NCBI GenBank assembly: GCA_965366835.1
Contig: CBDUGF010000132.1
Location: forward strand, 1 to 9,453
Direction of reading: 5' to 3'
DNA length: 9,453 nucleotides
Source: JAKGBX01 sp965366835
GTDB lineage: Bacteria; Pseudomonadota; Alphaproteobacteria; Rhodobacterales; Rhodobacteraceae
Shown here: positions 1-6,476 of the stretch, one piece after another
Position numbering within the stretch: the first letter of the stretch is position 1
How the letters are laid out: the number at the start of each line of letters is the position of its first letter
Notes under the pieces: model-generated
Told to the model about the DNA's origin: nothing
The model's input: the letters and a program-made list of their open reading frames with translations, nothing else
Databases searched by the model: none
Translations under genes and position numbers: made by a program

Positions 1-425
1 TGAAGGACATGGCGATCGTCGGCAATATCGGCCATTTCGACAATGAAATTCAGGTCGCCGCGCTGAAGAACCACAAATGGACCAACATCAAGGAGCAGGT
101 CGACATGATCGAGATGCCTTCGGGCAATCGCATCATCCTGCTCAGCGAAGGGCGCCTGTTGAACCTCGGCAACGCCACCGGCCACCCCAGCTTCGTGATG
201 TCGGCCAGCTTCACCAACCAGGTGCTGGCCCAGATCGAGCTTTGGACCAAGGGCGATCAGTATGACAACGAGGTTTTCGTTTTGCCCAAGCATCTCGATG
301 AAAAGGTCGCCCGGCTGCATCTCGAGCGGATCGGCGTGAAGCTCTCGAAACTGAGCCAGGAGCAGGCCGATTACATCGGCGTCAGCCCGGATGGCCCGTT
401 CAAGCCGGAGCATTACCGCTATTGA
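1..425 (+). CDS. ahcY: S-adenosylhomocysteine hydrolase (adenosylhomocysteinase), C-terminal part
   Basis: Cytosolic NAD-dependent enzyme that splits S-adenosylhomocysteine into adenosine and homocysteine, clearing the product inhibitor of SAM-dependent methyltransferases. Only the last ~141 residues are present; the reading frame is open from the first base (codons from position 3), so the ATG at 9 is internal, not the start. Family signatures are clear: MAIVGNIGHFDNEIQV at the left edge (end of the NAD-binding domain), then LLNLGNATGHPSFVMS with the conserved ATGHP and the ASFTNQVLAQIELW helix, and the C-terminal tail PFKPEHYRY, whose Lys and Tyr are known in this family to reach into the NAD site of the neighbouring subunit. 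The end TGA is at 423-425. A hairpin follows directly (431-460). The usual family length is about 460 residues, so roughly two thirds lies upstream of the window. No sign of damage. Confidence 0.97.
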   Translation, partial: KDMAIVGNIGHFDNEIQVAALKNHKWTNIKEQVDMIEMPSGNRIILLSEGRLLNLGNATGHPSFVMSASFTNQVLAQIELWTKGDQYDNEVFVLPKHLDEKVARLHLERIGVKLSKLSQEQADYIGVSPDGPFKPEHYRY

Positions 426-430
426 TCACG

Positions 431-460
431 AAAGGGGAAAACCCCTAAAGTTTTCCCTTT
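431..460 (+). terminator. Hairpin behind ahcY, likely weak terminator
   Basis: AAAGGGGAAAAC at 431-442 is complementary to GTTTTCCCTTT at 450-460 (a single extra G on the left arm), giving a stem of about 8-11 pairs starting 6 bases after the ahcY stop. It ends in CCCTTT rather than a long T run, so termination may be partial and the next gene could receive some read-through. The alternative inner pairing GGGG/CCCC (434-437 with 442-445) competes with the long stem. Confidence 0.45.
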
Positions 461-461
461 G

Positions 462-549
462 TGGTCGCAAAATCTGAGGATAGGGTGCCGGAAGCGCCAA
501 CGGGAGCTATTGTAACCGGCGGAAACGCCAGACAGGTGGGAGAACACTC
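462..549 (+). promoter_or_regulatory. Structured 5' leader of the DUF2853 gene
   Basis: The 88 bases before the DUF2853 start hold two tidy hairpins: GGTGC (484-488) pairs with GCGCC (494-498) around a CGGAA loop, and GGCG (518-521) pairs with CGCC (526-529) around a GAAA tetraloop (GNRA type). A CGGGAGC segment (501-507) lies between them and the purine-rich ribosome site GGTGGGAGAA (535-544) follows. GGA/GGGA appears four times, in or near loops. I do not recognise it as a known riboswitch; it lacks the conserved cores of the SAM, SAH, glycine and cobalamin classes that I could check by eye. It may be an ordinary 5' UTR that folds, or a regulatory element. Function is unknown. Confidence 0.3.
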
Positions 550-891
550 ATGGGTAAGCGCGACGAGTTGATCGCAAAATATGCAGACGATCTGAAGAGC
601 AAATGCGGCATGACGCCGGACATGGCGCTTCTGACCAAAGTAACCATCGGCTGCGGCCCGGCGATCTACAACGATGACGCTTCAACCGTGGCAGCGACGC
701 AGGCAAGCGAGCTGGAAACGGTCAAGAACAATTTCCTGATCAAGAAGCTTGGCCTCGCCGACGGCCCCAAGCTGATGGAAGCGATCAATTCGGTGCTCGA
801 CACTTATGGCCGCTCGGAGCGCAACAAATACCGCGCCGTGGTCTATTACATGCTGGTCAAGCATTTCGGCAAGGAAGCGGTCTACGCCTGA
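550..891 (+). CDS. DUF2853 family protein
   Basis: Small soluble protein of 113 residues matching the DUF2853 family, which is conserved in many alphaproteobacteria and has no established function. Visible family features are the N-terminal MGKRDELIAKYADDLK helix, the TKVTIGCGPAIYNDDAS segment with its Cys-Gly-Pro turn, the NNFLIKKLGL motif, and the C-terminal RNKYRAVVYYMLVKHFGK helix. No signal peptide or membrane segment is seen, and the protein is predicted mostly helical. The ATG at 550 is supported by GGTGGGAGAA six to fifteen bases upstream and by the family's usual N-terminus and length. It is a single-gene unit: a folded leader lies in front and an intrinsic terminator closes it 25 bases after the stop. 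Its neighbour ahcY is on the same strand but probably a separate unit. Confidence 0.93.
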   Translation: MGKRDELIAKYADDLKSKCGMTPDMALLTKVTIGCGPAIYNDDASTVAATQASELETVKNNFLIKKLGLADGPKLMEAINSVLDTYGRSERNKYRAVVYYMLVKHFGKEAVYA

Positions 892-914
892 GCCAAACGA
901 CAGGTCGATAATTC

Positions 915-946
915 TGGCGCCCGAGGAATTCCCCCGGGCGCTTTTC
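915..946 (+). terminator. Intrinsic terminator of the DUF2853 gene
   Basis: GCGCCCG (917-923) pairs perfectly with CGGGCGC (935-941) around an 11-base loop, followed at once by TTTTC. It lies 25 bases after the DUF2853 stop and is a classic Rho-independent terminator on the plus strand. Confidence 0.85.
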
Positions 947-1045
947 ATTTGAAGCGCATTCGAAACACTTGGGATTTGCCCGAAGGCGGGGTTTGCGCTA
1001 GCTTGAAATCACCGCGCCAGGATGGCCGGACCCAGTTTTATAGTC

Positions 1046-1118
1046 GCGTGTGGTGAGTAGGGAGCACGTGGGGAAACGGAGGGTTCAGGCTGGCTGCCCG
1101 GCCCTCCGTTTATTTTTT
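1046..1118 (+). ncRNA. Candidate small RNA ending in a strong terminator
   Basis: Between the DUF2853 terminator (ends 946) and the convergent DUF1761 gene (ends 1118) there is no open reading frame of note, yet a second strong plus-strand terminator lies at 1074-1118. Its direction is set by the T run, which is only on the plus-strand exit side. A -10-like TATAGT lies at 1039-1044, which would give an RNA of roughly 65-75 bases starting near 1050. No good -35 box sits at the right distance (GCCAGG at 1016-1021); a TTGAAA occurs at 1003-1008 but is 30 bases away from the -10. A short CGTG/CACG stem (1047-1050 with 1065-1068) could form a 5' hairpin. The RNA itself is an inference; the terminator is seen. 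It could instead be a backstop terminator for the convergent genes. Confidence 0.3.
1074..1118 (+). terminator. Strong intrinsic terminator, plus-strand orientation
   Basis: AAACGGAGGG (1074-1083) is an exact inverted match to CCCTCCGTTT (1102-1111), and an inner stem GGCTGG/CCGGCC (1088-1093 with 1098-1103) can extend it. TATTTTTT follows (1111-1118). On the minus strand the same hairpin is followed by CCCC, so it terminates best for plus-strand transcripts, although it may also slow the minus-strand operon that ends at the same spot. Confidence 0.8.
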
Positions 1119-1510
1119 CAGAAGATTTGCAGCACCAGACCCATCAAGGTGCAGCCGAAGGTGGCATAGCCGCCGTCGATCAGCGTCAGCTTGAAGGGGC
1201 GATCGCCATAGGCGTTGTTGATCATGATCCAGGGGCTGATGAAGAACAGCCCGATTCCAAGCCCCGCCACCAGACCACCGCCCAGCGTGTCGATCGCCGC
1301 CATGCCGAAGACATGCCGCATCATGCCGGCGACGATGATCATCGCTATCGCTGACAGGATGAAGGGCATGGCGCTCTGGTTGGCCGGCTTGCCGTTTGCA
1401 TCGCGCGCGATCTGCGCCGCCTCCATCCAGGGCTCTGACAGCGCCATATACCAGGCCGCCCCGAAGACCCAGGCCGCCGCCGCTGCGGCAAACACCGAAA
1501 TCAGTTCCAT
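1118..1510 (-). CDS. DUF1761 domain-containing membrane protein
   Basis: Integral inner-membrane protein of 130 residues fitting the DUF1761 family, whose function is unknown. Four hydrophobic helices are visible: residues about 4-25 (with AAWVFGAAWYMALSEPW, the family's W-x5-WY signature), 48-69, 76-97 and 107-130. The loop after the first helix is polar (AAQIARDANGKPANQ). ATG at 1510 is preceded by GGGAGAGGAAACGCG, an excellent ribosome site. A longer alternative frame overlapping this region (to 1529) lacks family character and is a shadow. It is the last gene of the minus-strand run behind tsaD-gpsA-YciI-EVE, but it is separated from EVE by 91 bases, so co-transcription is possible but not shown. 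Its stop TGA sits right at the T run of the convergent terminator. Confidence 0.88.
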   Translation of the reverse strand: MELISVFAAAAAAWVFGAAWYMALSEPWMEAAQIARDANGKPANQSAMPFILSAIAMIIVAGMMRHVFGMAAIDTLGGGLVAGLGIGLFFISPWIMINNAYGDRPFKLTLIDGGYATFGCTLMGLVLQIF

Positions 1511-1601
1511 CGCGTTTCCTCTCCCGCATGGCCTATGTCCGGCGATGCTGCCTCAGAATGGCAAATCGTCCCAGACATTTCTCGCCCCGGCCTGTCCCGG
1601 C

Positions 1602-2021
1602 TCAGGGCGCAATCCCCGCCATTTCGCAGATAATGCGCCATTCCGCCTCGCTCACCGGCTGCACCGACAGGCGCGAGTTCTTCACCAGCACCATTTCGGC
1701 CAGCCGCGGATCGGCCTTGATCTGATCCAGCGTCACCGGCGTCTTGACTGGCTTCACCGCCTTGATATCCACACATTCCCAGCGCGGATCCTCGGTTGTG
1801 CTGTCCGGGTGGGCCTCGGCGATCACCTCGACAATCCCGACCACCGCCTTTTCCTTCATCGAATGATAGAAGAAGCCGCGATCGCCGATCTTCATCTCGC
1901 GCATGAAATTGCGCGCCTGGTAGTTGCGCACGCCGTCCCATTCCTCGCCGGCGTCGCCTTTCCTTACCTGATCGTCCCAGCCCCAGGTGTTGGGTTCGGA
2001 TTTGAACAGCCAGTAGCGCAT
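1602..2021 (-). CDS. EVE domain-containing protein (PUA-like fold)
   Basis: Soluble protein of 139 residues made of a single EVE domain, a PUASS/PUA-like fold related to YTH and ASCH domains. The family is proposed to bind modified bases in nucleic acid; what this one binds is unknown. Landmarks are the N-terminal MRYWLFKSEPNTWGWDD, the WDGVRNYQARNFM motif (residues 28-40), GDRGFFYHS (47-54), the VVGIVEV strand and the C-terminal SRLSVQPVSEAEW. The start is placed at the ATG at 2021 because the EVE consensus begins exactly there and because it overlaps the stop of the YciI gene in a TGATG arrangement (one shared base), typical of translational coupling. An ATG seven codons upstream (2042) lies inside the YciI gene and is unlikely. 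Neighbours upstream are YciI, gpsA and tsaD; the link with the tRNA-modifying TsaD is suggestive only. Confidence 0.92.
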   Translation of the reverse strand: MRYWLFKSEPNTWGWDDQVRKGDAGEEWDGVRNYQARNFMREMKIGDRGFFYHSMKEKAVVGIVEVIAEAHPDSTTEDPRWECVDIKAVKPVKTPVTLDQIKADPRLAEMVLVKNSRLSVQPVSEAEWRIICEMAGIAP

Positions 2022-2296
2022 CACCCGATCACCCTCTTCCACTGGATCAATTCGACCGATTGAAACAGCCCGGCCCCGGCATAGGGATCATCGGCCGCCC
2101 AGCGCTCCGCCGCCGCCATGTCGGGCAGATCGAGCACGATCAGCGATCCGGCCATGCCACCATCGGCGTCGAGCAGCGGGCCGGCCTGAACCACCGCGTC
2201 GCTGCTCGCCTCGAGATAGGCCAGATGGGCGGCGCGGTTGGCCTTGCGAAGTTCCAGCGCGCCGGGTTTGTCGCGCGCGATCAGGGCAATCAGCAT
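2021..2296 (-). CDS. YciI family protein
   Basis: Small cytosolic protein of 91 residues with the YciI-like (dimeric alpha-beta barrel, ferredoxin-like) fold. The family includes a few characterised dehydrochlorinase-type enzymes, but most members have no known substrate. Visible hallmarks are the first strand MLIALIARDKPGALELR, the RAAHLAYL helix with the conserved His24 proposed as catalytic in the family, the QAGPLLDADGGMAGSLIVLD strand pair, and the AADDPYAGAGLF motif with its conserved Asp-Pro-Tyr/Phe, followed by the final strand. The ATG at 2296 directly abuts the gpsA stop (TAG then ATG, no gap) and has AAGGAAG within the gpsA end as ribosome site. It overlaps the EVE start by one base. 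The genes are therefore very likely co-translated, yet a functional link to glycerol-phosphate metabolism is not established. Confidence 0.92.
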   Translation of the reverse strand: MLIALIARDKPGALELRKANRAAHLAYLEASSDAVVQAGPLLDADGGMAGSLIVLDLPDMAAAERWAADDPYAGAGLFQSVELIQWKRVIG

Positions 2297-3259
2297 CTAT
2301 TCTTCCTTCAATGGCCGCGCCAGAAGCATCTCCATCGCCTGGCGCACGTCAAGCTTTGCGTCGATCAGATCGGTGACGGCGGCGGTGATCGGCATTTCCA
2401 GCCCCAGCTCGCGGGCGCGATCCTTGGCGGCATGGGCGGTGGCCGCACCTTCGACGGTGACGCTCCGGTCAAAGCTTTCGCCGCGCCCCAGGCTCAGCCC
2501 ATAGCGGAAATTGCGCGATTGCTCCGAGGTGCAGGTCAGTGCCAGATCGCCAAAGCCCGACAGCCCGGCGAGGGTCTCGGGCCGCGCGCCCAGCGCCAGC
2601 GCCATGCGCTGCATTTCGGCATAGCCGCGGGTCATCAACGCAGCGCGCGCGCTTTCGCCCAGGCTGGCGCCGATCACCACGCCGCAGGCAATCGCGATCA
2701 CGTTTTTCAGCGCTCCGCCAAGCTCGGCGCCGGTGGTGTCGCTGGTACGGTAGATCCGCAAGTTGGGCGTGGATAGAGCCTGTTGCAGCGCCTCGCCCGC
2801 CGTTTCATCCTCGCAGGCCAGGGTCAGCGCAGTCGGCAGCCCGCGGGCGATATCGGCGGCAAAGCTGGGGCCGGTGAGGATCGCCGCCGTGGCGCCGGGA
2901 ACATGATCGCGGATGGTCTGCACCGGGCCGAGATGGGTGGCGAGATCCATGCCCTTGCAACAGGCGACCAGCCTGTGGCCCTGCAATTGCGCCGCCTGCG
3001 TCTTGAGCACGCCGCGCAGTTTCTGCATCGGCACCGCCAGCAGAACCGGCGCGCCCGCCTCCAGATCTCCGAGCGACGTTACCGGCTTGATCGCCGGATC
3101 GAGCGGGATGCCGGGCAGGCGTCGGGCATTCTCGCGCGCCGCGCAAATTTCGGCCACATGCGCCGCGTCATGCGCCCAGAGCCGCACCGGCGTGCCATTG
3201 CGCGCCAATGAGACGGCCAATGCGGTGCCGAACGCCCCCGCGCCCATCACAGTGATCAT
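2297..3259 (-). CDS. gpsA: NAD(P)H-dependent glycerol-3-phosphate dehydrogenase
   Basis: Cytosolic enzyme reducing dihydroxyacetone phosphate to sn-glycerol-3-phosphate, the backbone for phospholipids. The 320-residue length is normal. The N-terminal Rossmann motif is VMGAGAFGTALAVSLARNG with GxGxxG at residues 6-11. Further signatures are LLAVPMQ, the CCKGM segment (Lys102), ILTGPSFAADIARGLPTA (128-143), the catalytic-helix motif GGALKNVIAIACGV with Lys185, GLSGFGDLALTC (232-243), and SEQSRNFRYG (245-254) with the conserved Arg-Asn substrate/nucleotide region. The ATG at 3259 overlaps the tsaD stop in an ATGA (four bases), so translation is coupled to TsaD; the start also falls right at the Rossmann strand, as usual. 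No truncation or missing key residue is seen. Confidence 0.97.
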   Translation of the reverse strand: MITVMGAGAFGTALAVSLARNGTPVRLWAHDAAHVAEICAARENARRLPGIPLDPAIKPVTSLGDLEAGAPVLLAVPMQKLRGVLKTQAAQLQGHRLVACCKGMDLATHLGPVQTIRDHVPGATAAILTGPSFAADIARGLPTALTLACEDETAGEALQQALSTPNLRIYRTSDTTGAELGGALKNVIAIACGVVIGASLGESARAALMTRGYAEMQRMALALGARPETLAGLSGFGDLALTCTSEQSRNFRYGLSLGRGESFDRSVTVEGAATAHAAKDRARELGLEMPITAAVTDLIDAKLDVRQAMEMLLARPLKEE

Positions 3260-4350
3260 GCCTTGGCTCCTTTCCGCCCCGATCCCAGCAGGGCCGGGCG
3301 GGACTCGTCAAGCGGCCAGCGCGGGCGCGCCACGAGGCTCATGTCATCCTGTTCGCCATGGGCAAACCGCTCAAGCCCGGCATAGGCGATCATCGCCGCG
3401 TTATCCGTGCAGAGCGCCAGGGGCGGCGCCGAAAACGCCACGCCCAGATCACGAGAAACAGTCTCTAACCTCGCCCGAATTGCGCCATTTGCCGCCACCC
3501 CGCCGGCCACGGCCAGCACGGGCGTTTCGGGCGTTTCCTCCAGGTAAATCGCCAGCGCCCGCGCGGTCTTCTCGGCCAGCACATCGACAACCGCCGCCTG
3601 GAACGAAGCGCAGAGATCGGCGCGGTCCCGGGAGCTCAGCCCGCCCTGTTCCGCGACCAGCGCATCGCGCGCCCTGAGCAGCGCGGTTTTCAGCCCGGAA
3701 AATGACAGATCGCAGCCGGGCCGATCCAGCAGCGGACGCGGAAAGCGGAACCGGGCGGCATCGCCATGCATCGCTTCGGCCTCGACCGATGGCCCGCCGG
3801 GCTGGGCCAGCCCCAGAAGCCGCGCGGTCTTGTCGAATGCCTCTCCGGGGGCGTCGTCGATGGTGCCGCCAAGGCGCGAAAACCGGTCATGCGCGCTGAC
3901 CAGCAGAAACTGGCAATGCCCGCCGGAGACCAGCAGCATGAGATAGGGAAAACCTGTGCCATCGGTCAGCCGCGGGGTCAGCGCATGGCCGGCCAGGTGA
4001 TTGACACCGATCAGCGGCAGTCCGGCACCGGCGGCGATACCCTTGGCACACATCACCCCGGAAAGCACCCCGCCGATCAGCCCCGGCCCGGCTGTAACGG
4101 CCACGGCGTCGATCTCGCCGAGGCTCAATTCGGCCTGTATCAGAGCCTGTTTCACACAGATGTCGATGCGTTCGGCATGGGCGCGCGCCGCGATCTCGGG
4201 CACCACGCCGCCAAAGGCCTCGTGCAGATCGCCCTGCCCCATCACCACCGAGGACAGCACCCGCGCCGCACCGGGCCGCCCGCGCACGACTGCGGCGGCG
4301 GTATCGTCGCAGCTGCTCTCCAGCCCGAGGATGGTCAGATCGTCGCTCAT
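3256..4350 (-). CDS. tsaD: tRNA N6-adenosine threonylcarbamoyltransferase TsaD
   Basis: Transfers the threonylcarbamoyl group from threonylcarbamoyl-AMP to A37 of ANN-decoding tRNAs (t6A), acting with TsaB, TsaE and the product of TsaC. 364 residues, slightly longer than the E. coli protein. ASKHA/Kae1 signatures: LGLESSCDDTAAAVV (8-22), GGVVPEIAARAHAE (47-60), the metal-binding GVNHLAGH with His118 and His122, LLVSGGHCQFL (139-149), GGTIDDAPGEAFDKTARLLG (161-180), the LSFSGLKTALL region and CTDNAAMIAYAG with Asp316 as the third metal ligand. The ATG at 4350 is chosen because the family N-terminus starts there; the frame stays open far upstream, to 5379, but that extension is antisense to hemD and the Mic60-like gene and has no TsaD character. 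The ribosome site is weak (GGAAACACC). First gene of the minus-strand operon, divergent from hemD with 60 bases between. Confidence 0.97.
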   Translation of the reverse strand: MSDDLTILGLESSCDDTAAAVVRGRPGAARVLSSVVMGQGDLHEAFGGVVPEIAARAHAERIDICVKQALIQAELSLGEIDAVAVTAGPGLIGGVLSGVMCAKGIAAGAGLPLIGVNHLAGHALTPRLTDGTGFPYLMLLVSGGHCQFLLVSAHDRFSRLGGTIDDAPGEAFDKTARLLGLAQPGGPSVEAEAMHGDAARFRFPRPLLDRPGCDLSFSGLKTALLRARDALVAEQGGLSSRDRADLCASFQAAVVDVLAEKTARALAIYLEETPETPVLAVAGGVAANGAIRARLETVSRDLGVAFSAPPLALCTDNAAMIAYAGLERFAHGEQDDMSLVARPRWPLDESRPALLGSGRKGAKA

Positions 4351-4410
4351 GGTGTTTCCGTTGCAAGGCCCATGGCGCGCAGGTAACACCGGAGCAGACC
4401 CGAAAACAAC
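4351..4410. promoter_or_regulatory. Divergent intergenic region between tsaD and hemD
   Basis: These 60 bases must carry, or partly carry, the promoters of both divergent operons. On the plus strand TTGCAA (4361-4366) and TAACAC (4384-4389) are 17 bases apart, a weak sigma-70-like pair that would direct hemD. On the minus strand TTGTTT and TTACCT, also 17 apart, are an even weaker pair for tsaD. No convincing operator palindrome is seen. That promoters lie here follows from the gene layout; the exact boxes are uncertain. Confidence 0.35.
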
Positions 4411-5145
4411 ATGGCAGACACCATGCCCGCGATCCTTCTCACCCGTCCCGAGCCCGGTTCTGCGGAATTCGCCGCAGCGCTGCGGGCGCGATTGGGTGCG
4501 GTCGAGATCGTGATCTCGCCGCTGCTCAGGATCGAATTCACGCCGACGGCGATGGCAAACCGTTCGGCGACGCCGATCTTCACCTCGCGCAACGGGGTCG
4601 AAGGCTTTGTCAGGGCGGGTGGAGCGGCAAACGGCCCATGCTGGTGTGTCGGCGCGGCAACGGCAGCGGCGGCGGAGGCGGCGGGCTTCACCGCACGCGC
4701 CGCCGAGGGCGATGCCGCGTCGCTGCTCGCGGCGATACTGGCCAGTGGCGACAAGGGCCCGTTTCAGCATTATCGCGGCGCACATGCGCGCGGAGACCTG
4801 GCCGGGAGGCTCAGCGCCGCAGGCTGCCCGACCGGCGCCGAGGTGGTCTACGCCCAGGACTTTCGCGAGCTGTCGGACGAGGCGAAGGCGGTGCTGGGCG
4901 GTGAAACTCCGGTCATCGTTCCGCTTTTCTCGCCGCGCAGCGCCGCCCGGTTTGCCGGGGTTCATGCCGGGCGGGCGCCGCTTTTCGTGGCGGTGATCAG
5001 CGCCGCGGCGGGCGCCGAATTGGGCGCTTTGCCGATCTTTCGGATGGAAACCGCGGCCCGGCCCGACGCCGCCGCAATGCTGGACGCGACAGAGAGACTG
5101 TTTACCGCAGCGGTTCGCCTTGAGGGTGGTCCGGGCGCAAAGTAA
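4411..5145 (+). CDS. hemD: Uroporphyrinogen-III synthase
   Basis: Cyclises hydroxymethylbilane with inversion of ring D to give uroporphyrinogen III, the common precursor of heme, siroheme, cobalamin and bacteriochlorophyll. 244 residues, the normal size. The family is very divergent, but the two-lobe pattern is visible: the first strand with AILLTRPEPGSAEFAAAL (residues 7-24), TPIFTSRNGVEGF (54-66) matching the TSxxAV-type motif, CVGAATAAAAEAAGF (79-93), the second-lobe YRGAHARGDLAGRL (121-134) and AEVVYAQDFRE, and VPLFSPRSAARF (170-181). The start is either the ATG at 4411 or the one at 4423 (MPAILLTRP), which fits the family N-terminus equally well; GGAG at 4391-4394 is rather far from both. 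It is the first gene of the hemD, Mic60-like, hemY run. A hemC neighbour, which is common in many alphaproteobacteria, is absent between tsaD and hemD. Confidence 0.9.
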   Translation: MADTMPAILLTRPEPGSAEFAAALRARLGAVEIVISPLLRIEFTPTAMANRSATPIFTSRNGVEGFVRAGGAANGPCWCVGAATAAAAEAAGFTARAAEGDAASLLAAILASGDKGPFQHYRGAHARGDLAGRLSAAGCPTGAEVVYAQDFRELSDEAKAVLGGETPVIVPLFSPRSAARFAGVHAGRAPLFVAVISAAAGAELGALPIFRMETAARPDAAAMLDATERLFTAAVRLEGGPGAK

Positions 5146-5197
5146 GATCAGACCTGCTGCGTGTCGGCGGCGAAAAGAATCGGGAAGGGCATATCCA

Positions 5198-6460
5198 GTG
5201 GCAGATAAGCGCAAAAAGAATGAAAAGCCCGAGGCAGAGGCTGTAGAAACCCCGGAAATCAAGCAACAAGCGGCGACAGACGCCAAGGCCGAGGCGCCCG
5301 GCGCAGCGCCCGAAGAGGCCGGGGCCAGGCCCGAACATGCCGAGGGCGATACTCCTGGGCCGACCGCCACAAGCGACATGGAAACGCCCGAAGATCAGGC
5401 CGACGCGGCGCATGAGGAGCCCCAGGAGGCAGCGCAGGCCGACAAAACCGACACCGCCGCGCCGCCGGTCACGCCGCTTCCCGTGGTCGCGCCCGAGCCC
5501 GTGGTGATCCGCAAGGGCGGCTTCGTGCCGATGTTCCTGGGTGGTATCGCCGCCACCGCGATCGGCTTTGGCGCCGCGCTCTATGTTTTTCCCGAGGGCT
5601 GGCCCGGCGCCGACGACAGCGCATTCGAGGCCGAAGTCACCGGCAAGCTCGAGGCCCAGTCGAAAGCGCTGGCCGATTTGCAGGCCGAGGCCGGCAAGGC
5701 GCCGGATTTCACGCCGCTGCAAGACGATATCGCCGGGGTGCAAACCGCGCTCGATACACTCGCCGGGCAGCTCGGCAGCGCCAGCACGCGGCTCGATGGG
5801 CTCGACACCCGCCTGACCGAGCTTGAAAAGCGGCCCCTGACCGAGAGCGTCTCGCCCGCCGCAATTGCCGCCTATGAGCGCGAGATGAAAGCGTTGCAGG
5901 AGGCGATGGCCGCCCAGCGCGCCGAGATCGAGAAGATCGCCGCCGAGGCTGCCAGCAAAGAGGCCAGCGCCGAGATCACCGCGCAGCAGGCGATGCAGCG
6001 CGCCGCGCTCAGCCGTATTCTTACTGCGCTCGACACCGGCTCGGGCTTTGCCGATGCCGCCGCACAGCTGCAAGCCGCGGGCATCGCGCTGCCGCCCGAG
6101 CTGGCGCAGGTGGCCGGTGATGGTGTCGCCACACGCGGCGATCTGGCGCAGGACTTCCCCGAGGCCGCCCGCGCCGCGCTGTCGGTGGCGCGCAAGAGCG
6201 GCGAGGGCAGCGGCATCGGCACCTTCCTCAAGACCCAGCTGGGCGCGCGCTCGCTCGAACCGCGCGAGGGCAATGACCCCGATGCCGTGCTCAGCCGCGC
6301 CGAAGCGGCGATCAACGAAGGACGCCTCACCGATGCCATGGCCGAGCTCGATGCCCTGCCCGAAGCGGCCCGCGCCGAGATGACCGACTGGCTGTCGCGC
6401 GCCGCCACCCGCGCCGCAGCGCTCAAGGCCGCCGATGCTTTGGCGTCCGAACTGAACTGA
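5198..6460 (+). CDS. COG4223/Mic60-like (mitofilin-related) inner-membrane protein
   Basis: 420-residue single-pass inner-membrane protein, the alphaproteobacterial relative of mitochondrial Mic60/mitofilin, thought to shape membranes and form contacts in the periplasm. Order of parts: a cytosolic, highly acidic and Ala/Pro/Glu-rich low-complexity segment (1-105); one transmembrane helix, GGFVPMFLGGIAATAIGFGA (about 107-126), extending to LYVF; a long heptad-rich coiled coil (about 138-270) including AYEREMKALQEAMAAQRAEI; and a C-terminal mitofilin-like helical domain (about 270-420) with DFPEAARAALSVAR and RLTDAMAELDALPEAARAEM. I place the start at GTG 5198, because GGGAAGGG (5182-5189) lies eight bases upstream and the basic DKRKKNEK follows. 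An ATG at 5120 would overlap hemD and give a basic 26-residue extension without family support. Stop is 16 bases before hemY. Confidence 0.88.
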   Translation: MADKRKKNEKPEAEAVETPEIKQQAATDAKAEAPGAAPEEAGARPEHAEGDTPGPTATSDMETPEDQADAAHEEPQEAAQADKTDTAAPPVTPLPVVAPEPVVIRKGGFVPMFLGGIAATAIGFGAALYVFPEGWPGADDSAFEAEVTGKLEAQSKALADLQAEAGKAPDFTPLQDDIAGVQTALDTLAGQLGSASTRLDGLDTRLTELEKRPLTESVSPAAIAAYEREMKALQEAMAAQRAEIEKIAAEAASKEASAEITAQQAMQRAALSRILTALDTGSGFADAAAQLQAAGIALPPELAQVAGDGVATRGDLAQDFPEAARAALSVARKSGEGSGIGTFLKTQLGARSLEPREGNDPDAVLSRAEAAINEGRLTDAMAELDALPEAARAEMTDWLSRAATRAAALKAADALASELN

Positions 6461-6476
6461 AGCCGAGGATAACAAA

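Noticed and set aside
1215..2063. Plus-strand 282-residue frame opposite DUF1761 and EVE
   Set aside because: Shadow of two well-supported minus-strand genes; no domain features.
4351..5379. Upstream extension of the tsaD frame to a 707-residue protein
   Set aside because: The added ~343 residues are antisense to hemD and the Mic60-like gene, are low-complexity Arg/Ala-rich and lack any family character; TsaD proteins begin at the ATG at 4350.
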